A stretch of 8,142 bases of DNA from CAYFUR01 sp964346275 (GCA_964346275.1 CAYFUR010000138.1:1-8142); one strand, 5' to 3'. Shown: positions 1 to 6,990, counted from the first letter of the stretch. The notes: a model not told the origin generated them from the letters alone. A program made the numbers and translations.

Positions 1-2675
1 TAAAGCTGGGCCAGGCCAAAGGCGTCCGCCCGGTTGATGATAATCGTATTGCAGTTTGGAATATCCACGCCGCTTTCGATAATCGTTGTCGAAACCAGAA
101 TGTCGTATTGCTGGTCGATGAACTTCAGCATCGTCCCTTCCAGCTCCGATTCCTTCATCTGCCCGTGAGCATGGGTGATCCGGGCGTGGGGCACGATTTC
201 CTTCAGGCGCTGAACGACTTCGTGTATCGATTTCACGCGGTTATGGACAAAGTAAACCTGGCCGCCGCGATTCAACTCGCGCAGGATCGCCTCGGCGATT
301 TGCTCTTCCTCGAAGTGGATCACGCGGGTTTTGATTGGCTGGCGGTCCGGCGGCGGCGTCGTGATGATCGACAGGTCGCGCAGGCCGCTCATGGCCATGT
401 GCAGCGTGCGCGGAATCGGCGTCGCGCTCATGGTCATCAGGTCCACTTCCTTGCGCATCTCCTTGAGCCGCTCTTTCGCCCGCACGCCAAAGCGCTGCTC
501 CTCATCGACGACCACCAGGCCGAGATCCTTGAACGACACGTCCTTCGAGAGAAGCGCGTGCGTTCCCACAACCACGTCCAGCTCGCCGGAACGCATCTTC
601 TTCTTCACCTCGCGCACGTCCGCCGGTTTGCGGAATCGCGAGACCATTTCCAGCTTGATAGGAAAATCCGCAAACCGCTCGCGGAAATTGTTGTAATGCT
701 GCTGCGCCAGAATCGTCGTCGGGCAAAGCACGGCCGCCTGGTGGCCGCTCTGGATGCACTTGAAAATTGCCCGGATCGCCACTTCCGTCTTGCCATAACC
801 GACGTCTCCGCAAACCAGCCGGTCCATCGGTCGCGGCTTCTCCATATCCACCTTCGCCGCGTCGATCGCCGCCTGCTGGTCCGGCGTTTCCTGGTAAAGA
901 AAGCTCGCCTCGAATTCGCGCTGCAGCGGCTGGTCAGGCTTGTGCGGCTCCCGCGACGCCGTCTCCCGCGCTGCATAGAGTTCGAGCAGTTCCTCCGCCA
1001 GCTTCTCGATCTCCGCGCTGTGCTTCTCGCGGCGCTTCGCCCACTTGTTGCTCCCCAGCTTGTCCAGCTTGGGCTCCGCCGCCTCCGGCCCCGAATACTT
1101 TTGCACCTTCTGGATTTTCTCCACCGGCACCAGAAGCTTGTTCCCGTCGGCGTATTCGATCTCGATCAGGTCCACCATGCGTTCGTCGATCTTTTGCACG
1201 CGCATTCCCAGAAACCGGCCAATGCCGTGATCGACGTGAACCACATAGTCTCCCCGGCGTATATCGCCCGAGGTCTGAATCGGTTTCCCCTTATAGATCT
1301 TCTTATAGACATAGCGCCGCTTATAGCGCCCGAAAATCTCCCGGTCGGTCATCAGGCACAGCCGCACGTCCGGCAGCGCGAACCCCGTCTGCTGCCCTCC
1401 CACAAGGATCATCACGTCCTGGTAGCCCTTGAGCACATCCTTGAGCTCGAAGCCTTCCGTCCATCCGGACGTATAGACAGCCACGGCATTGATTTCATGC
1501 TCGCGCAGCAACTCGTCGAAGCGCTGCACCTGGCCGTCGTTGTCGCACGTCACCGCCACCAGGTAGTCCTGGCTTTGCAGCTTGCGGATTTGCCCCAGCC
1601 AGGCGTCCAACTCTTGCACTTCGGCGGCGTAGTTGGCCTGCTCGAAAGGCACATGGACTGCCTTTCGTCCCTTTTCCGGAGGATACAGGCTGTGTTCGAT
1701 CCGGCGGAACCGCTCCAGCCGCCGCGGCAACGCTTCCGCCCGAACGATCAGCTTGTCCGGTTCCGGGGCGTCCTCACGGTTCTTTTTCGCAATCTCATAC
1801 TGCCGGTCGATGGCGTTCTCGTAGTAGGAGCAGACTTCCTGGAAACGTTCGGGCGATTCGAGGAGAACGAGGGTGTCCTCGGGCAAATGCTCGAACAGCG
1901 TTTCCAGCGCGCCCCCCTCCTGGATATACGAGAGCATCTGCGATTTGAAGCGCGCCGGCGGAATGATCAGGTCCGCCTCCGTCCCCAGGTCGTCCAGGCT
2001 GCGCTGGGTCTGAATATCAAACGTCCGGATGCTCTCGATCTCCTCGCCGAAGAGATCGATACGCAGAGGAAACTCGGCGTTCAGGGGATAGATATCGATA
2101 ATGCCGCCGCGGACCGAGAATTCGCCCCGGGCCTCCACGATGGGCTCGCGCGTATAGCCTGCCGCTTGCAGGCGGTCGCCGAGCTTCGCCGGATCCAGCA
2201 GATCGCCCCATTGAATCCGGACGGTCAGCTCTTTCATCCGCTCTTCCGGCAGAACCTTCAGCATTGCGGCGTCCACCGGCGCGGCGATGGCAAACGGTTC
2301 GGCCTTTGGATCGAGCCGTTTCCGGGCAATCGCCTCGAACACATCGAGGGACTTCGCCGCCACTTCAATGGACAAGTCATCCTCGTCGTAGGGCAGCACT
2401 TCCCACTTGGGATAGTGCATGGCGTTCGCCACGCCGAAAAACTCCAGGTCGCCCACAATGTCCTCTGCCCGCTCCATTCCGGCCGTCAGCACCAGAATCG
2501 GGCGCTTCTCCGTGCGCAGAACATTGGAGAGAACAAAAGGAAGAGCCGATCCCGCCAGCTTCTCCAGCACGATGGGCCGCTCGCTCTCATGCAGCTCCTT
2601 CTTCAGCTTCTGAAGAGGCTCCGAGCGCTCCTCGAGCATGTGATGGAAAACCTGGTTCGGCGTCAGTTGAGGCAA
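1..2675 (-). CDS. mfd: Transcription-repair coupling factor Mfd (partial, C-terminus off the left edge)
   Basis: Mfd is a cytoplasmic DNA translocase that pushes RNA polymerase stalled at a lesion off the DNA and recruits UvrA for nucleotide excision repair. The window holds 891 codons; family members are about 1150 residues, so roughly 260-280 residues are missing at the C-terminus. Visible in order: a UvrB-homology region in the first 350-400 residues; an RNA-polymerase-interacting CarD-like domain from about residue 470 (GDYVVHVDHGIGRF at 475); a Walker A GDVGYGKTE at 623; a Walker B DEEQRFGV at 724; the SATPIPRTL motif III just after; and STTIIESGVDIPN near 862. The frame ends in NRADAFGLAQL, just before the family's usual QLRGRVGR motif. 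I chose TTG at 2675 because AGGAG lies 10 bases upstream and no ATG or GTG occurs earlier in frame; the next candidate is ATG at 2639. The 105-base gap to the DUF2726 gene allows co-transcription. Confidence 0.97.
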   Translation of the reverse strand, partial: MPQLTPNQVFHHMLEERSEPLQKLKKELHESERPIVLEKLAGSALPFVLSNVLRTEKRPILVLTAGMERAEDIVGDLEFFGVANAMHYPKWEVLPYDEDDLSIEVAAKSLDVFEAIARKRLDPKAEPFAIAAPVDAAMLKVLPEERMKELTVRIQWGDLLDPAKLGDRLQAAGYTREPIVEARGEFSVRGGIIDIYPLNAEFPLRIDLFGEEIESIRTFDIQTQRSLDDLGTEADLIIPPARFKSQMLSYIQEGGALETLFEHLPEDTLVLLESPERFQEVCSYYENAIDRQYEIAKKNREDAPEPDKLIVRAEALPRRLERFRRIEHSLYPPEKGRKAVHVPFEQANYAAEVQELDAWLGQIRKLQSQDYLVAVTCDNDGQVQRFDELLREHEINAVAVYTSGWTEGFELKDVLKGYQDVMILVGGQQTGFALPDVRLCLMTDREIFGRYKRRYVYKKIYKGKPIQTSGDIRRGDYVVHVDHGIGRFLGMRVQKIDERMVDLIEIEYADGNKLLVPVEKIQKVQKYSGPEAAEPKLDKLGSNKWAKRREKHSAEIEKLAEELLELYAARETASREPHKPDQPLQREFEASFLYQETPDQQAAIDAAKVDMEKPRPMDRLVCGDVGYGKTEVAIRAIFKCIQSGHQAAVLCPTTILAQQHYNNFRERFADFPIKLEMVSRFRKPADVREVKKKMRSGELDVVVGTHALLSKDVSFKDLGLVVVDEEQRFGVRAKERLKEMRKEVDLMTMSATPIPRTLHMAMSGLRDLSIITTPPPDRQPIKTRVIHFEEEQIAEAILRELNRGGQVYFVHNRVKSIHEVVQRLKEIVPHARITHAHGQMKESELEGTMLKFIDQQYDILVSTTIIESGVDIPNCNTIIINRADAFGLAQL

Positions 2676-2685
2676 AAGTGCAAAA

Positions 2686-2690
2686 CTCCT
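2686..2690 (-). promoter_or_regulatory. Ribosome binding site deciding the mfd TTG start
   Basis: On the minus strand AGGAG is followed by 10 bases and then the TTG at 2675, which opens the Mfd frame (LPQLTPNQVF...). The nearby ATG at 2698 is in another frame and stops after 11 codons. The first in-frame ATG (2639) has only a weak CCAGG upstream. TTG is therefore the better-supported start, though the spacing is at the long end. Confidence 0.5.
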
Positions 2691-2780
2691 GAAGTCATAT
2701 TCTGGCGGATGGCGGTCCTCGGGCGAAGCGAATCGAGAAAGAGCAATTCCAGCGCCGGGCCCGGGCCGTTCGGGCGCAAC

Positions 2781-3296
2781 TCAGACTCTCCCCAGGCCCT
2801 CGCGCACAAGCCGCTTCAAATCCTCGCGATCGTAGCGCCTTTGCGCCGGCACGCGCAACAGCGGCAGCTCCGCCGCATGGAAAATCTGGTTCTTCACCGC
2901 GTCGCTCTGCATCGTGCGCTGGCTGTTTTTGTGACTCGCATCATCCAATTCCACCACCAGAAGCGGCTCGCTCGTTTCCGATGCGATCACCAGAAAGTCC
3001 GCGTGCTTCTGGGAGATCCGGCCAAAGTGGCGCAGATAATCGCTCCCCCGTTCGGTCACTTCCAGAAAATCCGCCAGCCGAACTTTCGAGAGCAAAATCG
3101 TTCCCGTGGGAAGGCAATGCACGAGTGTCCGGAGAAAATGCTGCTCCGCCTCGCTCATCACCGGCTTCTTCTCGTAGGGAAAAGGCTCCGGGCCTCCGCG
3201 AAAGCGCGCCAGCAACCACGCCAGAACAACCAGTCCGAGGAAAAAGGCCCCGGCCACGGCCAGAACCTGGATCAGCATCTCGTTTGCCTGCGGCAT
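2781..3296 (-). CDS. Membrane-anchored DUF2726 domain protein (nuclease-like)
   Basis: A 171-residue protein with a hydrophobic segment at about residues 9-31 (LIQVLAVAGAFFLGLVVLAW), probably one membrane anchor, then basic residues (RFR) and a cytoplasmic DUF2726-like domain from about 47. Family hallmarks visible: SEAEQHFL at 48; a KVRLADFL segment at 71; KHADFLV at 98 with D100; VVELDDASH at 114 with E116, D118, D119 and H122; a basic/acidic stretch with D132; and LPLLRVP at 144. In DUF2726 the D...ExD pattern resembles a PD-(D/E)XK nuclease core, but the biochemical role is not established. I chose ATG at 3296 because GGAGAG sits 8 bases upstream; a GTG at 3305 would add three residues but has its GGAG only one base away. 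It lies between the Memo gene and mfd on the same strand, so a DNA-repair link is possible but inferred. The domain match is fairly sure; the activity is not. Confidence 0.85.
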   Translation of the reverse strand: MPQANEMLIQVLAVAGAFFLGLVVLAWLLARFRGGPEPFPYEKKPVMSEAEQHFLRTLVHCLPTGTILLSKVRLADFLEVTERGSDYLRHFGRISQKHADFLVIASETSEPLLVVELDDASHKNSQRTMQSDAVKNQIFHAAELPLLRVPAQRRYDREDLKRLVREGLGRV

Positions 3297-3304
3297 CTCC
3301 GGCA

Positions 3305-3310
3305 CTCTCC
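3305..3310 (-). promoter_or_regulatory. Ribosome binding site deciding the DUF2726 ATG start
   Basis: On the minus strand GGAGAG at 3310-3305 precedes ATG 3296 by 8 bases, which is good spacing. It overlaps the alternative GTG at 3305 too closely to serve it. The T-run of the adjacent terminator-like hairpin ends only three bases upstream of this site. Confidence 0.55.
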
Positions 3311-3312
3311 AT

Positions 3313-3346
3313 AAAAAGGGAACGTGGAGGGCTCATGCCCTCCACG
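3313..3346 (-). terminator. Terminator-like hairpin after the Memo gene
   Basis: CGTGGAGGGC at 3323-3332 and GCCCTCCACG at 3337-3346 form a perfect 10-bp stem with a 4-base loop. On the minus strand the stem is followed by TTCCC and then five T residues at 3317-3313. It lies about 40 bases after the Memo stop codon, as expected for a Rho-independent terminator. The C residues between stem and T-run make it imperfect, so some read-through into the DUF2726 gene is plausible. Confidence 0.6.
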
Positions 3347-3387
3347 CAGTATTCCGCTGTCAATGCAACGGCGTAAACCGCGAAAGC

Positions 3388-4713
3388 TTAGCGATTCACC
3401 AGAATGATCTTCGGCTTGTCGCCGCCACCGCCGCCTTCTTCACCGCCTTCGGTGAAAGCGACGCTGGCAAAGCTCACCAGGTTCGATTGGTCCTGCGAAT
3501 TCGCTTGCTGATAGGTCAGCACCTTCGGATCCGCTTTCTGGCGCATGACATCCATGACCACATAGATCGGCGCGATACTGCAAAGATTCTGGCCATTCAT
3601 GTCGGCGCGAAACCGATCGAAGAAGGCTTCGGGGTCGCCGGATTCGATGGTTTCCAGTGTCTGCTTGTCGTAGCTTTCGATCTCTTTCTCGCGCTCCGGA
3701 TCGTTCTTCTGCTCCTGGCCGAACTGCGGGCCGCAATGAGAGAAGTCCACCCCGCCGATCAGTACCACGTCCGAATGCTTGTCCATCACCTGGCGCAAAG
3801 CGTCACAGAATTTCGCGACTTGCGGGTCTTTCCTCGGCGAATCCTCGTTTTCCAGCAGGGGCTCGATGCTGCCCACCAGGATTGGGACGATCTTCACCGG
3901 GTCGTTTCCAAAGGTATATTTGAGATAGGTCGCCTGCAGCTCGATGGTATGCTCGTCGGCGTGGGCGTATTCTTCCTCGGTGAGGCTGCCGCCAAAGGCT
4001 TCTTCCAGTTCCTTGAGCAGTTCCTGATCCGTCTCCACCTTGCCAAAGGGGGTGTCGTAGTCCTTCGCCGTGGCGATGAATCGGTTCTGGGTCGGCCGGT
4101 GGCTCGTCCCCAGAATGATGTAGGTTTTGGCCTTCACCCCTTTTTCTTTCAAAGCCTTGTAGGCCCAGGCATAAGCCTCGCCCCCGCGCTGGTAATCGAT
4201 GTGGGGCGACAGCACGGCCCGGACGGAGTTCGCCGGAAGATCGAGCTGTTTTGGCGGCGACTTGCGGCTCATCTCGTGGCGCCGCATTTCCTCGCCCAGC
4301 TCTTTCATCATCTTCAGCCGGTCGCCTTCCGCATCCTGGAAAACCTTGTAAGGCCGCACCGGCGATTTCATGTATTCCTCATACTTGTTCTGCATCGCCT
4401 CGCGGAATCGCTCGGTCTGCAGCAACAAGGCCTCGTCCAATTGCTTGGCGACGCTCTGGAACATCCCCTCCGGCACGATCTGGCCGCTTAGCTCCGTCAC
4501 CTTCTTGGCCATTTCGCCAAGGGTGGTCTTGCCATCGGCCATTTCGAGAAAGATCAGCAGCATCGGATCGGGCTGCAGCACCGGCGTGCCCTCGATCAAA
4601 CCGAGGGGATCGCGCACCACGATGAGCGTCTGCTGCTCATGCTCCACGGGAATCAGTTCCAACGGCCGAAGCGCTGGCGTCTCCAAAGGAAAAACAGGAA
4701 TCTCTTCAAACAC
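3388..4713 (-). CDS. amrB: AmmeMemoRadiSam system protein B (Memo family) with N-terminal extra domain
   Basis: A 441-residue protein; classic Memo proteins are about 260-300, so this is enlarged. Residues 29-105 form an all-alpha/beta segment with a DGKTTLGEMAKK stretch, reminiscent of small PqqD-like or winged-helix domains (inference). The Memo domain runs from about 118 to 420 and keeps the metal-site residues: H171 in SPHIDYQRGG, H205 in ILGTSHR, H255 in DEHTIELQ, D323 and H326 in GVDFSHCG, and C378 in NLCSIAP. The family is related to the LigB-type dioxygenase fold, and human MEMO1 binds metal through equivalent residues, but the bacterial reaction is unknown. The tail after the domain is EGGEEGGGGGDKPK, a low-complexity linker. 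I chose GTG at 4713 because AAGGAG lies 12 bases upstream and the protein looks conserved only from there. The frame stays open back to an ATG at 4908, but that would overlap the moeA start. Its usual partners, AMMECR1-like A and the radical SAM protein, are not in the window. Confidence 0.9.
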   Translation of the reverse strand: MFEEIPVFPLETPALRPLELIPVEHEQQTLIVVRDPLGLIEGTPVLQPDPMLLIFLEMADGKTTLGEMAKKVTELSGQIVPEGMFQSVAKQLDEALLLQTERFREAMQNKYEEYMKSPVRPYKVFQDAEGDRLKMMKELGEEMRRHEMSRKSPPKQLDLPANSVRAVLSPHIDYQRGGEAYAWAYKALKEKGVKAKTYIILGTSHRPTQNRFIATAKDYDTPFGKVETDQELLKELEEAFGGSLTEEEYAHADEHTIELQATYLKYTFGNDPVKIVPILVGSIEPLLENEDSPRKDPQVAKFCDALRQVMDKHSDVVLIGGVDFSHCGPQFGQEQKNDPEREKEIESYDKQTLETIESGDPEAFFDRFRADMNGQNLCSIAPIYVVMDVMRQKADPKVLTYQQANSQDQSNLVSFASVAFTEGGEEGGGGGDKPKIILVNR

Positions 4714-4725
4714 GGGCGAGGAATT

Positions 4726-4731
4726 CTCCTT
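4726..4731 (-). promoter_or_regulatory. Ribosome binding site for the Memo gene GTG start
   Basis: AAGGAG on the minus strand lies 12 bases before GTG 4713. The spacing is slightly long, but this is the only strong purine-rich site near the start of the conserved protein, and no other start codon lies between them in frame. Confidence 0.5.
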
Positions 4732-4817
4732 CCGAAAGTTGCCCCTTTGTCGAGTCCCGCCTGCTCTCCATGCAAGGAATAATCCCACCGGGGCACGGAA
4801 TCCGCCAAATTCCCTCT

Positions 4818-4849
4818 TTGGCCCTGGGTGCCCCAGCATATAAAATGCT
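4818..4849 (+). promoter_or_regulatory. Candidate moeA promoter with overlapping inverted repeat
   Basis: A possible -35 (TTGGCC, 4818-4823) and -10 (TATAAA, 4839-4844) are separated by 15 bases, or 16 if TTTGGC at 4817 is used. This would start transcription about 55 bases before moeA. The -10 lies inside the inverted repeat AGCAT-ATAAA-ATGCT (4835-4849), and the spacer holds CTGGG-TGC-CCCAG (4824-4836); either could be an operator. The rest of the 193-base divergent region (4714-4906) shows no gene. No convincing minus-strand promoter for the Memo gene stood out. Confidence 0.35.
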
Positions 4850-4906
4850 CCGCATTCGGAAGCCCGCTGCTCGGTTGGCAGGCCAGACCATCCCATCGGA
4901 GATCCC

Positions 4907-6124
4907 ATGCTGTCTTATCGCGAAGCCCTCGACATCATTCTCTCACTCCCCTTTGAAATCGGCCAGGAAGATGTGCCCCTCCTCAAATCCGAGGGGCACC
5001 GCCTCGCCGGTCCCGTGCAAGCCCCCTGGCCTCTTCCCCGTTTCGATAATTCGTCCATGGACGGCTATGCCCTCAAGTCCGCCGACGTCCAGAAAGCCTC
5101 CGCCGGGCAGCCCGTCTCCCTCGAAGTCATCGGCGAAAGCGCCGCTGGAACCGCCTTCACCGGTGAGGTCCATCCCGGCCAGTGTATCCGCATCAGCACC
5201 GGCGCCGAAGTGCCTCCAAGCACCGACACCATCGTCCCCATCGAGCGCGTCGAGGCCCACGACAGCACCGCGCGTTTTTCCGAACCGGCTCCTCCTGATC
5301 AGTTCATCCGCTGCCTCGGGACGGATGTCGAACAAGGAGCACAACTCTTCCAGCGCGGCACTCTCATCACCCCGGAAGTCCTGGCGTTCCTGGCTTATTA
5401 CAATCTCCCAAAGGTGGCCGTCCTGGCCCGCCCCCGCGTCGGCATCCTCACCGGCGGCGATGAAATTCGGCACCACGGCGAGGAACTCTCGGGCAGCCAG
5501 ATCGTCGGCTCCAGCATTTATTACCTCGAACGGGAAATTGCCCGCTGTGGCTGCGAGCCGCGCCTCTTCGGAATCGCCCGCGACGATTTCGATGACTACC
5601 GCAAGCTTTTCGTCGAAATGCTCGAATGGAGCGATCTCATCGTCACGACCGCGGGGGTCTCCGTCGGCGACCACGACATCGTCGGGCCTGTCATCGAATC
5701 CCTGGGCGGCCAGACCCATTTCTGGCGCGCCGCTGTCCGCCCGGGCAAACCGATCCTTCTCGCCAGCTATGGCCGGAAACACCACTTCGGCTTTCCCGGC
5801 AACCCGGTCTCCACCTGCTGTAACACGGAAATCTTCCTGAAGCCCTTTCTGCGCAAAGCCTTCGGAATCCAGCCCATCGAGCCGCCACGCGTCGCCGCCC
5901 GCCTCGAAACGGACTGCCCGCGCGACCGCAAGCGCCTCTTTTTCGTCTATGCGCAAACGCGCATCGACGAGTCCGGCCGGATCGCCGCCACGCCTCTTCC
6001 CAACCAGAACAGCGGAAACCTGCTCAATCCCGCCCTTGCCGATGCCATGCTGGAAATCGAGCCGGGCATGGAACCCGTGCCGAAAGGCTCGGAAGTGAAG
6101 CTCATCCCCCTCCAGGATGGTTGA
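4907..6124 (+). CDS. moeA: Molybdopterin molybdenumtransferase MoeA
   Basis: MoeA inserts molybdenum into adenylylated molybdopterin in the last step of molybdenum cofactor synthesis, in the cytoplasm. The protein has 405 residues, normal for the family. Motifs in order: PRFDNSSMDGYA at 44; RISTGAEVP at 95; IRCLGTDV at 134; the MoCF-binding domain with GILTGGDE at 179, WSDLIVTTAGVSVGDHD at 241 and VRPGKP at 277; GFPGNPVS at 295; then a C-terminal beta domain from about 325 ending in PKGSEVKLIPL. D52, T98, E186, D243, D257, P297 and P300 correspond to positions conserved in the family. Two motif positions differ from the usual STGDE and GGVSVGD (here TGGDE and AGVSVGD); both changes are conservative. 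The ATG at 4907 has GGAG five bases upstream. No other cofactor gene lies nearby, so moeA appears alone here, divergent from the Memo gene and convergent with the HAD gene. Confidence 0.96.
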   Translation: MLSYREALDIILSLPFEIGQEDVPLLKSEGHRLAGPVQAPWPLPRFDNSSMDGYALKSADVQKASAGQPVSLEVIGESAAGTAFTGEVHPGQCIRISTGAEVPPSTDTIVPIERVEAHDSTARFSEPAPPDQFIRCLGTDVEQGAQLFQRGTLITPEVLAFLAYYNLPKVAVLARPRVGILTGGDEIRHHGEELSGSQIVGSSIYYLEREIARCGCEPRLFGIARDDFDDYRKLFVEMLEWSDLIVTTAGVSVGDHDIVGPVIESLGGQTHFWRAAVRPGKPILLASYGRKHHFGFPGNPVSTCCNTEIFLKPFLRKAFGIQPIEPPRVAARLETDCPRDRKRLFFVYAQTRIDESGRIAATPLPNQNSGNLLNPALADAMLEIEPGMEPVPKGSEVKLIPLQDG

Positions 6125-6187
6125 AGGATATCGCATCCCGACCTGAGCGGAGCCATTCCCTTTCGGGCTTCGGTTTTCGTTCGAGGA

Positions 6188-6205
6188 AGAGAAACGGCTT
6201 TCTCT
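6188..6205. terminator. Weak hairpin between convergent moeA and HAD genes
   Basis: AGAGAAA (6188-6194) and TTTCTCT (6199-6205) form a 7-bp stem with a CGGC loop in the 80-base convergent gap, touching the HAD stop codon. It is symmetrical enough to act on both strands, but it is AT-rich and no T-run follows on either side, so the terminator role is tentative. Confidence 0.3.
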
Positions 6206-6990
6206 CAGGGCTCAAGAATCTCGAGCAGTTGCTGAAAGCGGGCGATCTGGATCGTCGGTGGGTGATCCGGAGCGATCGGTTCGTGCTCGCGAAACCAACT
6301 CCTCGGGTGAGGGAGGAAGACCGTGCGAAGCCCCGCCTTGCGCGGGTTATTGATATCGCTCTTGGGCGAATTGCCCACCATCACCGTTTCCCCGGCATCG
6401 AGACCGTATTTTTCGAGAACATGGTGATAATTCTCGGCATACTTGTGCGGCACGACCTCCACATCGTGGAACAGGTGCTTCAGGCCGCAACGCTCCACCT
6501 TGCCCGATTGATCGCCCATGTTGCCCTTGGTGACGACGATGACTCGGAAACGCTCGCGCAACGCGGGGAGAGTCTCTTCCACCGTTGGGAGCCAGATGAT
6601 CGGATGCTGTTTCAGAAACACGACGAGTTTGCGCGCTTCTGTATAGATACCGCCGTGGAGATGCTGGGCACCGGCCCGCGCGACCAGGATCCGAATCGTC
6701 ATGAGGAACGACCGCTCATAACTGTCGTACCCATATCCCATCCGGGAGATGTTAAAGTCCTCCCAGCGATTGAGCAGCGCCAGCACAGCGCGGTCTGTAT
6801 GGCCGAGGCGGCGGCCCTGGCGGCAAAGCCATTCGATCGACTGCAGGAAAAACAGGTTGTTTTCCCAGAGCGTATCGTCCGCATCCAGGAGGACGGTTTT
6901 CACTCCGTGAAAGTGCGGTTTGTCATGCCCTTCCCCAGCGGTCAGAAGGAGAGGATCGGCGGATTCCAGGAGTTCAAGACTGTCGAGCAT
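6205..6990 (-). CDS. HAD superfamily hydrolase, substrate unknown
   Basis: A 261-residue haloacid-dehalogenase-type phosphohydrolase. Motif I is LLDADDTLWENN, with the nucleophile D36 and the general acid D38. Residues of about 45-135 are helical and fit a C1 cap domain. Motif II is IVVTKGN with T154; the motif III lysine is K164 or K183 (PHKYAENY); motif IV is MVGNSPKSDINNPRKAG with D212. The usual GDS of motif IV is GNS here, which also occurs in other HAD members. Such proteins act on small phosphorylated metabolites; the substrate cannot be read from sequence. The ATG at 6990 has only a weak GGGA upstream and gives a 29-residue lead before the catalytic core; a GTG at 6903 would start directly at VKTVLLDADD but lacks a well-placed binding site. 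The gene follows sucD on the same strand after 63 bases with no visible terminator, so co-transcription is plausible. Confidence 0.88.
   Translation of the reverse strand: MLDSLELLESADPLLLTAGEGHDKPHFHGVKTVLLDADDTLWENNLFFLQSIEWLCRQGRRLGHTDRAVLALLNRWEDFNISRMGYGYDSYERSFLMTIRILVARAGAQHLHGGIYTEARKLVVFLKQHPIIWLPTVEETLPALRERFRVIVVTKGNMGDQSGKVERCGLKHLFHDVEVVPHKYAENYHHVLEKYGLDAGETVMVGNSPKSDINNPRKAGLRTVFLPHPRSWFREHEPIAPDHPPTIQIARFQQLLEILEP

Noticed and set aside
108..3314. A 1068-codon open frame on the plus strand
   Set aside because: It lies in register opposite mfd and the DUF2726 gene. Its translation is rich in H, R, L and Q with no recognisable domain, while the minus strand encodes a clear Mfd with all helicase motifs.
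3487..4491. A 334-codon plus-strand frame opposite the Memo gene
   Set aside because: It is a shadow in the same codon register; the minus-strand protein has the conserved Memo metal-site motifs.
4714..4908. Upstream extension of the Memo protein by 65 residues
   Set aside because: The segment is rich in G, R and P without domain character, overlaps the moeA start, and a ribosome binding site sits before GTG 4713.
4770..5840. A 356-codon plus-strand frame overlapping moeA
   Set aside because: Its translation is mostly S, P and A of low complexity, typical of an out-of-frame reading of a GC-rich gene.
4943..6136. A 397-codon minus-strand frame opposite moeA
   Set aside because: It is the in-register shadow of moeA, rich in G, A, D and E with no domain, and the plus strand has complete MoeA motifs.
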